NCBI RefSeq assembly: GCF_013407595.1
Contig: NZ_JABEKX010000001.1
Location: forward strand, 576,522-640,521
DNA: 64,000 bases
From: Lacticaseibacillus absianus
Lineage (GTDB): Bacteria; Bacillota; Bacilli; Lactobacillales; Lactobacillaceae
Direction: 5' to 3'
Both the position numbers and the translations under genes were made by a program. Positions 9,145 to 17,667 of this stretch are shown in pieces. Position 1 is the first letter of the stretch. The number at the start of each line of letters is the position of its first letter. Below the pieces are notes generated by a model. That model was given only the letters and a program-made list of their open reading frames with translations. It was not told the origin of the DNA and searched no databases.

Positions 9145-9843
9145 GTGACCCAACCTAAGATCCTGATCATTGAAGACGATCCAGTCTTGAGCCAAGATAT
9201 GCAGACCGCAGTGACTGCGTTCGCGACCGCCGACGTCAGTCTGAGCGGTCGCGCCGGCTTGACGATGGCGGGGACCGGCGTCTATGACGTGATCGTCTTA
9301 GACATCATGCTCCCTGAACTCAACGGGTTTGAGGTGCTCAAGGCGCTGCGCGCGGATGGCATCGACACCCCGGTATTGATCCTGACCGCGCGGGGGACGA
9401 TCGCGGATAAGATGCGTGGGTTCAACAGCGGTGCTGATGACTATCTGACCAAGCCGTTCCACCGCGAGGAGTTACAGATGCGCCTGAAGGCCTTGCTTCG
9501 GCGGGGTGGGCGCCTGGCGGAAGACGCGGTGCTCACGGCCGGGCCCCTTCAGGTGTGGCCCGAGCGCCGTCAGGCTGAGGCGGCGGGTCAGCCGGTCACG
9601 CTGACCGGTAAGGCCTTCGATCTCCTGGTGTATCTGATGCAGAACCAAAACATCATCATCACGAAGGCTCAGATCTTCGATCGGCTCTGGGGGCTCGATT
9701 CGGATACTGCCCTCACGGTGGTGGAGGTCTATATGTCGAACATGCGCAAGCAGCTCAAGCCCAGCGGTGCCGACCGGCTGATCAAGACGATCCGCAACGT
9801 GGGCTACATCTTACAACCGGAGGGCCAAGATGAAACCAAATGA
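9145..9843 (+). CDS. OmpR family response regulator
   Basis: A 232-aa regulator: receiver domain (residues 1-120) with acidic pair IEDD, phosphoacceptor D53 in VLDIMLPELNGFEV, and K in YLTKPF; then a winged-helix Trans_reg_C domain (about 130-228) ending IKTIRNVGYIL. Start is GTG, with GAAGGAG 10 nt upstream. It overlaps the kinase gene by 14 nt. Transcribed divergently from the gtrA glycosylation genes across about 140 bp, so control of that locus is an attractive inference. Confidence 0.92.
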   Translation: MTQPKILIIEDDPVLSQDMQTAVTAFATADVSLSGRAGLTMAGTGVYDVIVLDIMLPELNGFEVLKALRADGIDTPVLILTARGTIADKMRGFNSGADDYLTKPFHREELQMRLKALLRRGGRLAEDAVLTAGPLQVWPERRQAEAAGQPVTLTGKAFDLLVYLMQNQNIIITKAQIFDRLWGLDSDTALTVVEVYMSNMRKQLKPSGADRLIKTIRNVGYILQPEGQDETK

Positions 9844-11140
9844 GGCCATCAAAAAAACGCGCCGTCGCCTGTTTTGGGGGCAGGTGCTGAGTTTCACCCT
9901 GATGTTCGTCATCCTTGGCGTGGTCGTCGCGGTCAGCTACGAGCGGGCGGTGTATCAGGACGTCGATCAAGGGCTACGGGCGCTCAAACCGACGCTGACC
10001 CGAGGCGCGGCCGCGACCGGTGCTGGCGATCCGCCGCCAGGTGACGGTGGGAGCCCGACCGCTGCCGCCAACCTGGTGGCGTTTGACGACTCAGGCAAGA
10101 TCACCAACGCCGAGATGCTGGGTGACCGGTTCTATGGGTATTTCAGCACACTGAAGCTCCACAAGTCGCAGGTCAACACGCTGCAGACGGTCACGACCAC
10201 TGGGGGGACGTACCGGACGCTGCTCGTGCACCTGACCGCTCGGACCGCCGATCCCGCCTTGAACGGGACCTATGTCCTGATCTTGGTGAACATCGGGCCA
10301 CAGATCGCCGCGATCGCGTCGTTTCGGCAGGTCCTGCTGTTGACGGTGGGCGTGTTCTTCCTGCTGTCGCTGGGGCTGGCCTGGTGGCTGGCGCGGCGGG
10401 GGATGCGGCCGATCCTGGTGGCGTGGCAAAACCAGCAGCGTTTCGTGGCAGATGCAGCCCATGAGCTGCGCGCACCGCTGGCCGTGATCCAGAGCCAGCA
10501 GGAGCAGATCCTGACGCACCCCGGGGACACGGTGGTCGCCCAAAGTGAAACGATCGCAACGACGCTCAGCTCGGTGAAGCGGCTGCGTCGGCTGACGGCC
10601 GACCTGCTGACCATCGCGCAAAGCGATGCCGGCGCGATCGAGGTCGTGCCCGAGCGGCAGTCGCTGGCGGCGGCCTTGGCCCCGGTGGTGAAGCCGTACC
10701 AAGAGATCGCGCCTGGCCAAAAGCGCGTCTTGACGGTGACTCTGCCGCCGACCGATGTCGCGGTGGTCGTTGATGCGCAGCGGCTCCAGCAGCTGGTGGT
10801 GATCTTGCTGGACAACGCCTTCAAGTACACCACTGAGGGGGAGTCGATCTGGGTGACCGTGAGCGTGGGGAACGGCTGGCAACTGACCGTGGGCAACTCG
10901 GGGCAGACGATCGCCGCCGACGCCAAGGCGCGGATCTTCGACCGCTTCTACCGCGAGGACCAGTCGCGCAGCCGCCAGACAGGTGGCAGTGGGCTGGGGC
11001 TCGCCATCGCCCAGTGGATCGTGCAGGCCCACCGTGGGCGGCTGACGGTGCAGGACGTCTTGCCGCACGGGGCAGCCTTCGTGGCGACGTTCCCCCCGAC
11101 GCCGAAGCGCGGCGGGGCTACCGGCCCCGCGCACCGCTAG
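9830..11140 (+). CDS. Sensor histidine kinase
   Basis: A 436-aa membrane kinase: transmembrane segment at about 17-40, an extracytoplasmic domain of about 130 residues with a Gly/Pro-rich stretch, a second membrane segment (about 165-190), HisKA domain with H211 in FVADAAHELRAPLAV, and a HATPase_c domain with N box LLDNAFKY and G boxes GSGLGLAIA. It pairs with the overlapping response regulator. The signal sensed is unknown; its position beside membrane glycosylation genes suggests envelope stress. Confidence 0.92.
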   Translation: MKPNEAIKKTRRRLFWGQVLSFTLMFVILGVVVAVSYERAVYQDVDQGLRALKPTLTRGAAATGAGDPPPGDGGSPTAAANLVAFDDSGKITNAEMLGDRFYGYFSTLKLHKSQVNTLQTVTTTGGTYRTLLVHLTARTADPALNGTYVLILVNIGPQIAAIASFRQVLLLTVGVFFLLSLGLAWWLARRGMRPILVAWQNQQRFVADAAHELRAPLAVIQSQQEQILTHPGDTVVAQSETIATTLSSVKRLRRLTADLLTIAQSDAGAIEVVPERQSLAAALAPVVKPYQEIAPGQKRVLTVTLPPTDVAVVVDAQRLQQLVVILLDNAFKYTTEGESIWVTVSVGNGWQLTVGNSGQTIAADAKARIFDRFYREDQSRSRQTGGSGLGLAIAQWIVQAHRGRLTVQDVLPHGAAFVATFPPTPKRGGATGPAHR

Positions 11141-11186
11141 AGACGCCCTTGCGGCGCTGGAAAAAAGCGCCAAGACATCGCGACCG

Positions 11187-11327
11187 GTCCCAGAATGACG
11201 CGCGACGATGCCAGAATGATCCGCGCCAGCAGGCGACGCCCAGTCTCGCGCATGGCTATCGCTCACGGCATTCGAACGGGCAAAGCAAACGGCCCCGTGA
11301 AACCCGAACTTGGGGGTTTCACGGGGC
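11187..11327 (+). repeat. Composite intergenic repeat, copy A, with terminator
   Basis: Contains AGAATGACGCGCGACGAT (11192-11209 region) and CTCACGGC followed by TTCGAACGGG, then the hairpin GCCCCGTGAAACCC (11292-11305) with its perfect 14-bp complement (11314-11327). The same modules in the same order recur at 16.5 kb (same strand) and, without the first module, at 51.2 kb (minus strand). This copy lacks the 40-bp palindromic units. It separates the convergent kinase and metal-binding protein genes. Confidence 0.7.
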
Positions 11328-11387
11328 TGGTCTGCTAATATGCCGGGTTAAACCGGCTTGATGGCGCAGCCTAGTTGGTTGGGGCGG

Positions 11388-12326
11388 CTACTGGGCCAGC
11401 CCGTCGTGGATCTTGTCGAGGTTCCACTTCATCATGCTGTAGTAAGTGTCGCCGGTCGTGCCCTTCTTGGCCAGCGAGTCGGTGAAGATCTTCGAGTAGA
11501 CCTTCAGGCCCGTCTCTTTGGCGACTTTGTTCATCGATTTCGGCGAGACCGAACTCTCGACGAACAGCGCGCGCACGTCAGAGGCGGCGATCTTGGCCAA
11601 CACCGCTTTCATCTGTTCCGGCGTGCCTTGCGCCTCGGTATTGATCTCCCAGATGTAGGCGGGAGTTACATGGTACGCCTTGCTGAAGTACTTGAAGGCC
11701 CCTTCAGAGGTCACGAGCAAGCGCTGCTTCTCCGGAATGTCCAGGAACTTGGCCTGCGCGGTCTTGTGCAGGGTCTGGAGCTTGGCGATGTAGGTGTCCG
11801 CGTTGTGCTGGTAGGTGCTGGCGTTTTTGGGGTCTTTTTGCTTGAGCACCTTGGTGATGGTGCGGACGTACTGGATCCCGTTGGCGAGGTCGAGCCACGC
11901 GTGCGGGTCTTCCTCGTTGACGTTGGTGGTCAGGTGCTGGGCCTTGACCCCGGCGCTAGCGGCGAAAACGTCTCGGTCGAAGGCCTTGTGACTGGTCTCG
12001 ACGAGCTTCTTGAACCAGCCGTTGCCGCCGGTCTCCAGGTTCAGGCCGTTGTGAAACAGCACGTCGGCTTCGGTCGCGGCCTGAATGTCAGAGGGGCGCG
12101 GCTCGTACTCGTGCGGGTCGGTGCCGCGCTGCACGATGCTGTAGAGTTCGATCTGGTCGCCGCCAACGTTGGCGACTAGGTCCTCTAGGATCGAGTTGGT
12201 GGTCACGACGCGTAACTTCTGGGTGTCTGCGGGACTGTCGCTACGCGTGGTGCGGTGGCTGATGAACCAGTAGACGCCGCCGATGAAGGCCAGCACTGCG
12301 GCCAAGGTGATGATCAACTTTTTCAT
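11388..12326 (-). CDS. Metal ABC transporter substrate-binding protein (Mn type)
   Basis: A 312-aa cluster A-I binding protein. Metal ligands are visible: His in DPHEYEPRPSD, His in EEDPHAWLD, Glu in TSEGAFKYFSKAYH and Asp in KIFTDSLAKKG. The His/His/Glu/Asp set and the absence of a His-rich loop point to Mn(II) or Fe(II) rather than zinc. The N-terminus (IITLAAVLAFIGGVYWFIS) is hydrophobic but has no cysteine, so there is no lipobox; the protein would be held by an uncleaved anchor, unusual for this family. Third gene of the operon, 24 bp after the permease. Confidence 0.9.
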   Translation of the reverse strand: MKKLIITLAAVLAFIGGVYWFISHRTTRSDSPADTQKLRVVTTNSILEDLVANVGGDQIELYSIVQRGTDPHEYEPRPSDIQAATEADVLFHNGLNLETGGNGWFKKLVETSHKAFDRDVFAASAGVKAQHLTTNVNEEDPHAWLDLANGIQYVRTITKVLKQKDPKNASTYQHNADTYIAKLQTLHKTAQAKFLDIPEKQRLLVTSEGAFKYFSKAYHVTPAYIWEINTEAQGTPEQMKAVLAKIAASDVRALFVESSVSPKSMNKVAKETGLKVYSKIFTDSLAKKGTTGDTYYSMMKWNLDKIHDGLAQ

Positions 12327-12350
12327 GGTGTGAGTCTCTCCTCCGTGTGG

Positions 12351-13190
12351 TTACTTGCGTTTGGGCAGGAAGCCTTGCTTTGGGGAAATAGCGAATGAGA
12401 TGGCGAACAAGGCCGCCGCGACGATCACGATCGCCGGGCCCGATGCCCAGTTGAAGGTGTAGCTGAAGTACAGCCCGACGATCGCGGAGATCACGCCGAC
12501 GCCGGCTGCCATCACCAGCATCGTACTGAGCTTGTCGGTCCAGAGGAACGCGGTCGCTGCCGGGGTGATCAGCATCGCAACGACCAAGATGATGCCGACG
12601 GTCTGCAGCGCCGACACGGTGACCAGGGTCAACACCAGCATCAGCCCGTAATGCAGGAGCTGGGCATGCAGGCCATAGGTGCGGGCGTAGGTCTCGTCAA
12701 AGGAGGTGATCAGAAGCTCCTTGTAGAAGCCGACGACGAACAGGATCACGATCCCCAGCACGACCGCGGTGGTCATAATGTCGCTATCGCTGACGGCGAG
12801 GATGTTCCCGAACAGGATGTGGTGTAGGTTCGTCGCGCTTTCGGCCATCGAGATCAGAATGAACCCGAGGGCGTAAAACGCGGAGAACACCACCCCGATC
12901 GAGGTGTCGGTCTTGATCTTGCTGTGTGCGGCGACGAAGCCGATCAGCAAGGCGGCGAGGATGCCGAAGACGCTCGCGCCGATCAGTACATTGATCCCGA
13001 GCATGTAGGCGACGGCCACGCCGGGCAGCACCGCGTGGGAGATCGCATCGCCCATCAGCGACATCCCGCGCAGGATGATGAAGCTGCCGATCACGCCGGA
13101 CATGATGCCGACCATGATCGCGGTGATCAAAGCGCTTTGGAGGAAGTCATACCGGCCAAGCGCGGTGAAGAATTCGGTCAGTGTGCTCAT
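12351..13190 (-). CDS. Metal ABC transporter permease
   Basis: A 279-aa ABC-3 family permease with about eight to nine transmembrane segments and the family region GDAISHAVLPGVAVAYMLG (about residues 47-66). It forms the membrane channel of the Mn-type importer. The ATG overlaps the stop of the ATPase gene (ATGA, 4 nt). Confidence 0.92.
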   Translation of the reverse strand: MSTLTEFFTALGRYDFLQSALITAIMVGIMSGVIGSFIILRGMSLMGDAISHAVLPGVAVAYMLGINVLIGASVFGILAALLIGFVAAHSKIKTDTSIGVVFSAFYALGFILISMAESATNLHHILFGNILAVSDSDIMTTAVVLGIVILFVVGFYKELLITSFDETYARTYGLHAQLLHYGLMLVLTLVTVSALQTVGIILVVAMLITPAATAFLWTDKLSTMLVMAAGVGVISAIVGLYFSYTFNWASGPAIVIVAAALFAISFAISPKQGFLPKRK

Positions 13191-13927
13191 GCTTGCCCCT
13201 CCTTTGCGTCGAACAAGACGGCGGACAGATCCGCGCTGAAGGCCTGTTCGATGTTGGCCGCGGAGTATGTCTGCGCGACTGGCCCAAAGTCGATGATGCC
13301 ATGGTTCATCACGACCAGATCATCGAAGTAGCGTGAGACCTTGTTCAGGTCGTGGTGCACGACGATGATCGTCTTGCCGGCATCGCGCCAGGCCTTGAGG
13401 ATGGTCATGATCGCCGTTTCGCTCTGTAAGTCGATCCCGACGAAGGGCTCATCCAGGATGATGATGTCGGCTTGCTGCACGATCGCCCGGGCGACGAAGA
13501 CCCGCTGGAGCTGGCCGCCAGAGAGGCTGCCGATCTGCCGCGGGGCGAAGCCGGTCAGCTCGACCTGGGCCAACGCCTCATACGCGGCGGTCCGCTCCGC
13601 CTTGCCCGGGCTCCGAAAAAGGCCCAGCTGACCGTAAGTGCCGGTCAGGACAACGTCGAAGACGTTGATCGGAAAGGTGAGGTCGAGGTCCTTGCGCTGT
13701 TCGACATACGCGATGCGCTTTTGCTGGTCGCGCAGCGGCTGGCCGTTGTACGTTGCAGTCCCGCTCAGGGGTTTGATCAAGCCCAGCATGGCCTTGATCA
13801 TCGTGGATTTACCTGCACCGTTTGGTCCGATGATCCCAGTAATTTTGCCTGCGTCAAAGTTCACGGCAACATCAGTGAAGACTGGTGTGTCATCGTAAGC
13901 AACGGTGAGGTTCTTGAGTTGTAACAT
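13187..13927 (-). CDS. Metal ABC transporter ATP-binding protein
   Basis: A 246-aa ATPase with Walker A GPNGAGKST, signature LSGGQLQRV, Walker B IIILDEPF and the switch histidine in IIVVHHDL. It powers the Mn-type importer. The frame is open to 13939; ATG 13927 is 5 nt from GGAGG and is preferred. First gene of the operon, behind a DtxR/MntR-like operator. Confidence 0.93.
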   Translation of the reverse strand: MLQLKNLTVAYDDTPVFTDVAVNFDAGKITGIIGPNGAGKSTMIKAMLGLIKPLSGTATYNGQPLRDQQKRIAYVEQRKDLDLTFPINVFDVVLTGTYGQLGLFRSPGKAERTAAYEALAQVELTGFAPRQIGSLSGGQLQRVFVARAIVQQADIIILDEPFVGIDLQSETAIMTILKAWRDAGKTIIVVHHDLNKVSRYFDDLVVMNHGIIDFGPVAQTYSAANIEQAFSADLSAVLFDAKEGQA

Positions 13928-13942
13928 AAGAGCCTCCAAATT

Positions 13943-13999
13943 TTTAGGGTTATCTAACTATCCTAAAGATAGTATACTGGATTTTTTGAAATCGGGCAA
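13943..13999 (-). promoter_or_regulatory. Promoter of metal ABC operon with MntR/DtxR-like operator
   Basis: On the minus strand TTGCCC (13994-13999) and TATACT (13971-13976) are 17 bp apart. Immediately downstream, TTTAGG (13943-13948) and CCTAAA (13962-13967) form an inverted repeat with a 13-bp partly symmetric centre. Position and TTAGG/CCTAA arms resemble operators of DtxR-family Mn-responsive repressors. The regulator gene is not in the window. Confidence 0.6.
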
Positions 14000-14059
14000 T
14001 GTATTTGTTAAGCGCGGCTAACAAAACTTGCGCGTGCACGCGCAATGCGGCTGGGGGGG

Positions 14060-14101
14060 TTGCACATTGCGGTGTATTACGTATAATAGTACACGTAATA
14101 C
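14060..14101 (+). promoter_or_regulatory. Promoter and operator of the YtrA-like operon
   Basis: TTGCAC (14060-14065) and TATAAT (14082-14087) are 16 bp apart. GTATTACGT (14074-14082) and ACGTAATAC (14093-14101) are a perfect 9-bp inverted repeat flanking the -10 box, the form expected for an autoregulating YtrA-type GntR protein. Confidence 0.75.
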
Positions 14102-14118
14102 GAAAGGACGGTGCACTC

Positions 14119-14475
14119 ATGGATGACGCGCGTTTTACGCATCTCGCCTACTACGAACGGCTGGTGCTTCAGATCAAGCAGCAAGTCGTCTCAGGGGTCC
14201 TGCGCCCAGGAGAGAAGCTGCCTTCAGTGCGGGAGATGGCCAAGCAGGTCCGGTTGAACCCGAACACGGTCGCCAAGGCGTATAAGCAGCTAGAACTCGA
14301 TCAAGTCGTGATCGTGCGTCCCGGGCTGGGGTCGTTCATCGCGGCGGATCAGCCGCCGGCCGCCGCGGCAGTGGCGCAGCTGCGTCAGCGGTTCGATGAG
14401 GCGGTGGTCGCGGCCAGGGCAGCGGGTGTCACGACGGCCCAGTTGCGGGCGTGGTTGGAGGAGGAGCAGGAATGA
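14119..14475 (+). CDS. GntR family regulator, YtrA subfamily
   Basis: A 118-aa protein: winged HTH (about 10-78, with SGVLRPGEKLPSVREMA and NTVAKAYKQLE) plus a short C-terminal dimerisation helix pair, the small YtrA layout without a large ligand domain. The frame is open from 13999, but ATG 14119 follows AAAGGA and lies after the promoter. It overlaps the ABC ATPase gene by 4 nt. YtrA proteins repress their own ABC transporter operon, often in response to cell-wall-active compounds; the palindrome in the promoter fits this. Confidence 0.9.
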   Translation: MDDARFTHLAYYERLVLQIKQQVVSGVLRPGEKLPSVREMAKQVRLNPNTVAKAYKQLELDQVVIVRPGLGSFIAADQPPAAAAVAQLRQRFDEAVVAARAAGVTTAQLRAWLEEEQE

Positions 14476-15356
14476 AACTGACAGTACAGAATCTGCGCAA
14501 GCAAGTGTCTGGGCAGGTGGTGTTGCAAGACATCAGCTTCACTTGGGCACCAGGCGAGATCATCGGGCTGGTGGGCCAAAACGGCGCTGGGAAAACGACA
14601 CTGATGCGCACCTTGGTGAACCAGTACCGACCAGACGGTGGGGCGCTGCTGCTCGATGGGGAGTCGCTCGACGCCCACCCGGCGCGCCGCGAGTCGCTGA
14701 TCTACATCGACCCGACCCAGACGTTTTTTGGGCGCTACACCCTGGCAGCGCTGGTCGCGTTTTACGCCGAGGCCTACCCGGCGTTCGACCGCCGGCGGTT
14801 CGCGTCGATGGCGGCCGACCATGGGCTGAAGTTGGGGCAGCGCTACCGGGAGCTCTCCAAGGGCTATCAGGCGTTGGTCGTGATGCTCTTGACGCTGGCG
14901 TCCAATGCGCCGCTGATGCTACTCGATGAGCCGTTCGATGGGCTAGACCTGTTCGTCCGTGAGGCGATCGTCGGTCTTGTGATCAGCGAGGTCGCGGAAG
15001 GGCGGCGGGGGTTCTTGATCGCGTCGCACAATCTGATCGAGCTGGATGGATTGGCGGATCGGATCTTGTTCCTACGCCGCAACACGATCAGCCACGATTA
15101 TCAGCTGGAGGACTTGCGCGCCAAGGCGGTCAAACTTCAGCTGGTGTTCACCCAAGACGGGATCCCGTCAGTCGTGCGAGAACTCGGCCAGGTGCTGAGT
15201 GTGCGCGGCCGAGTGGTCGAGGTGTTGTTTCGCGATTACACGCCGGCCGTGCAGGCGCAGATCGAGGCGCTGGCACCGGTGCTGATGGCGCCGTTGCCGC
15301 TGGATCTGACCGATATTTTCAGAAGCGAATTCAGTCGAATGGAAGGGGAGCGATAG
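14472..15356 (+). CDS. ABC transporter ATP-binding protein (YtrB-like)
   Basis: A 294-aa ATPase with Walker A GQNGAGKTT and Walker B MLLDEPFDGLD. The signature is LSKGYQ rather than LSGGQ, as often seen in YtrB/BcrA-type exporters. It has a C-terminal extension of about 80 residues. The ATG sits inside the upstream stop (ATGA) behind GAGGAGCAGGA. It energises the permease encoded next. Confidence 0.9.
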   Translation: MKLTVQNLRKQVSGQVVLQDISFTWAPGEIIGLVGQNGAGKTTLMRTLVNQYRPDGGALLLDGESLDAHPARRESLIYIDPTQTFFGRYTLAALVAFYAEAYPAFDRRRFASMAADHGLKLGQRYRELSKGYQALVVMLLTLASNAPLMLLDEPFDGLDLFVREAIVGLVISEVAEGRRGFLIASHNLIELDGLADRILFLRRNTISHDYQLEDLRAKAVKLQLVFTQDGIPSVVRELGQVLSVRGRVVEVLFRDYTPAVQAQIEALAPVLMAPLPLDLTDIFRSEFSRMEGER

Positions 15357-15357
15357 G

Positions 15358-16437
15358 ATGGCGACACGATTGATCTGGCGGCGCCACCGCTGGTTGTGGC
15401 TGGTGGCCGCGCTGCTGATGCTGCTGTACACGGGCAATGTGGTCCGGTCGGGGGCGAGCCAATATAATGACCTGCGCACATCGATGATGACCCCCCAGGC
15501 GTTCGCCCGCGACCGGGCCAAGCCGGACAAGGACCGACAGACCGGTGAGCAAACGTACCGGGCGTATAAGGATCACTGGCTGATGTTCTACCAGAACTAC
15601 GGGGAAGAGGCGGTCGACCACGCGCTCTTGCCAACTGGCGTGGCGAATGGGCCACTGACCATCGATCTGTTTTATCTGCTCGGGCTTTTCCTGCTGGGGC
15701 TCGTGGTCAGTGCGTGGGACCACTTCGGTCGGTTCGACCGGTTCCTGATGGCGACGCGGTTCACCCGCAGGCGCATTTTTTGGACGCGCACTGGCGGCTA
15801 TCTGGGGCTTGTGATCGGCGGGACTATCGCGGTGAATGGCCTGGCGGCGCTTGGGCTACACCTGCTGATCCCCGCGCATTACCTGAACTTGTCGGGGTCG
15901 ATGGTGCTTGGCCTGACGCTTTATAACACGGCGTTAGCCGCCCTCGGATTCACCACGGGGCTCCTGTTCGGGATGCTCTGTGGGCGGGTGTGGCTGTTGG
16001 CGGCGCTGGCAGTGGCGACGGTGGTCGTGGCCGATCAGACTGTGCAGGGGCTGTCGACCGTGTGGGGACAACTGACGCAGGGGACGGCGTCGTTATCGTG
16101 GGCCTCGCTCGCACAACCGCTTTGGGCGTACTGGCCGCTGATGATCGGGTACGTGATCATGACCATTGCGCTGCTGATCCTGGGGGCGTGGAGTTACACG
16201 CAGTTGTCGTTAGAACAAGACGGGCAGGCACTCATCTTGCCACGGTTGCGCCCACTGGTGGTCGCTATCGGAATGGTTGTCGCATTCGGGACGTTTCTTG
16301 GCACGGATCAACATGGGCGGTTCGTCCTGGGGAACAGCATCCAGGCACCGCTGATCGTTCTGGCACTGGGCGTGCTCTGGGCCTTTTGGCCGCAGTTGGC
16401 GGTGCGCTTGCGGGCTTGGCGGGTCCAGCATCACTGA
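15358..16437 (+). CDS. ABC-2 type permease of the YtrA-controlled exporter
   Basis: A 359-aa membrane protein with an N-terminal transmembrane segment (about 13-28), a hydrophilic loop of about 75 residues, then six or more hydrophobic segments, the layout of ABC-2 permeases. It starts one base after the ATPase stop with GGGAG upstream. No family name can be read beyond its context; the substrate is unknown, with peptide antibiotics or envelope precursors the usual candidates. Confidence 0.8.
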   Translation: MATRLIWRRHRWLWLVAALLMLLYTGNVVRSGASQYNDLRTSMMTPQAFARDRAKPDKDRQTGEQTYRAYKDHWLMFYQNYGEEAVDHALLPTGVANGPLTIDLFYLLGLFLLGLVVSAWDHFGRFDRFLMATRFTRRRIFWTRTGGYLGLVIGGTIAVNGLAALGLHLLIPAHYLNLSGSMVLGLTLYNTALAALGFTTGLLFGMLCGRVWLLAALAVATVVVADQTVQGLSTVWGQLTQGTASLSWASLAQPLWAYWPLMIGYVIMTIALLILGAWSYTQLSLEQDGQALILPRLRPLVVAIGMVVAFGTFLGTDQHGRFVLGNSIQAPLIVLALGVLWAFWPQLAVRLRAWRVQHH

Positions 16438-16484
16438 TCGCGACGCGGGTCCGGATGCGCGATGACACGAATAGGGCCAAGAGA

Positions 16485-16738
16485 TCATGAACGGCCCAAG
16501 AATGACGCGCGACGATTCCAGACTCGGACGCGCCAGGCGCGACGCCCACGCTTCCGCCCGGTGATAGCGAAGGCCGCAGCTAGGAACATGCTTCCGTCCG
16601 GCGATGCCGGACGCCGCAGTAAGGCCCATGCTTCCGTCCGGCGATAGCGGAGGCCGCAGTGAGTCAATCTAACGCAGGTCTGCCCATCACTCACGGCGTT
16701 CGACTGGGTAACGCAAGCCATATGAGCACGGCCCCGTG
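16485..16738 (+). repeat. Composite intergenic repeat, copy B, with three 40-bp units
   Basis: Starts with AGAATGACGCGCGACGAT as in copy A. Then come three 40-bp units (16548-16587, 16588-16627, 16628-16667) built on CTTCCGTCCGGC and GCCGGACGCCGCAG, a palindromic core in the clearest unit. TCTAACGCAGGTCTG and ATCACTCACGGCGTTCGA follow, then the left arm of a terminator (16725-16738). No gene is present in 16438-16788. The downstream terminator arm is beyond the IS element. Confidence 0.75.
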
Positions 16739-16788
16739 TCACCCGGCGCTGGTCCGCGTCAAGTAGACAGGTCAAATAATTAAAGTGC

Positions 16789-17667
16789 CTATGCAGTTTT
16801 CCTTACGGCATGATTCCGATATTCCATCGGGGTCATGCCGTTTAGTGTTTCTTGGCGGCGTTCGTAGTTATACCAGTTGATTGCCGCTTCGATACTCTTC
16901 ATCATCTCAAGCTCGGACAAGCAGTGCTCAAAGGCGAACCACTCAACCTTAAGATGGCTCCACAGGCTCTCCATTGGGCTATTATCGCCAGGAGTGCCCG
17001 GCCGCGACATGCTGTGGATAATTCCTTCACCTGCTAAGCACGTGTTGTAGGTGCGCCCGGTGTACGCGGATCCTTGGTCACTATGCGTAATTTCTGGCCT
17101 GATGCCATTGTTGCTCTTGATGGCCAGCTTAATCGTCTTGGTGGTAAGCGCCGCGGTTTCGCTCGGTGCCACACACCAGGCGATCACGCTGTGATCATAG
17201 AGATCCTTCACGGCACTAAGCCGCAGTTTCTGTCTACCATCTTGACCGTAAGTGAGCTCGGAACAGTCGGTCACCCAGACTTTGTTGGCCGCGCTAGGGT
17301 GGAAGGCATGCCCCGCATCGACGGTGTACAGCTTGTTGGCTAGGAGGAACTCCTTCCTCTCGGCTCTGCGATCGTGCTTCGCTACACGGATAGAGGCTCG
17401 AATCCGTCCCTGACGCATGAGCCTGCGGACACGACCGTGACTCACGTGATAGGGTGTTTCCTTATTGATATACGTCACGAGCCGTTTGACCCCGAAGACA
17501 TAGTGATGCTTTTCCTCAAGGGTCACGATGTAGGCCAGAATAGCCTGGTTCTCCCGTTCATGGGCCGTCACCTTACGATGCGTCCACTTGTAGTACGCTG
17601 CACGCGAGATACCCAGAAACCGGCATGTCTCACTGATGCCATAAAGCTGACCGGAGTCGGGATTCAC
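16789..17667 (-). CDS. IS3 family transposase OrfB (DDE integrase domain)
   Basis: A 292-residue frame with an N-terminal HTH_21 region (YGISETCRFLGISRAAYYKW) and an rve integrase core: first Asp in WVTDCSELTYG, second in THSDQGSAYTG, Glu in NSPMESLWSHLK. A GTG at 17667 is possible as a start, but in this group OrfB is normally made as an OrfAB fusion by -1 frameshifting; the -1 frame is open upstream through TPRTGKRECRSDRQYQ to the A7 slippery run. No ribosome site supports independent initiation. Confidence 0.9.
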   Translation of the reverse strand: MNPDSGQLYGISETCRFLGISRAAYYKWTHRKVTAHERENQAILAYIVTLEEKHHYVFGVKRLVTYINKETPYHVSHGRVRRLMRQGRIRASIRVAKHDRRAERKEFLLANKLYTVDAGHAFHPSAANKVWVTDCSELTYGQDGRQKLRLSAVKDLYDHSVIAWCVAPSETAALTTKTIKLAIKSNNGIRPEITHSDQGSAYTGRTYNTCLAGEGIIHSMSRPGTPGDNSPMESLWSHLKVEWFAFEHCLSELEMMKSIEAAINWYNYERRQETLNGMTPMEYRNHAVRKTA

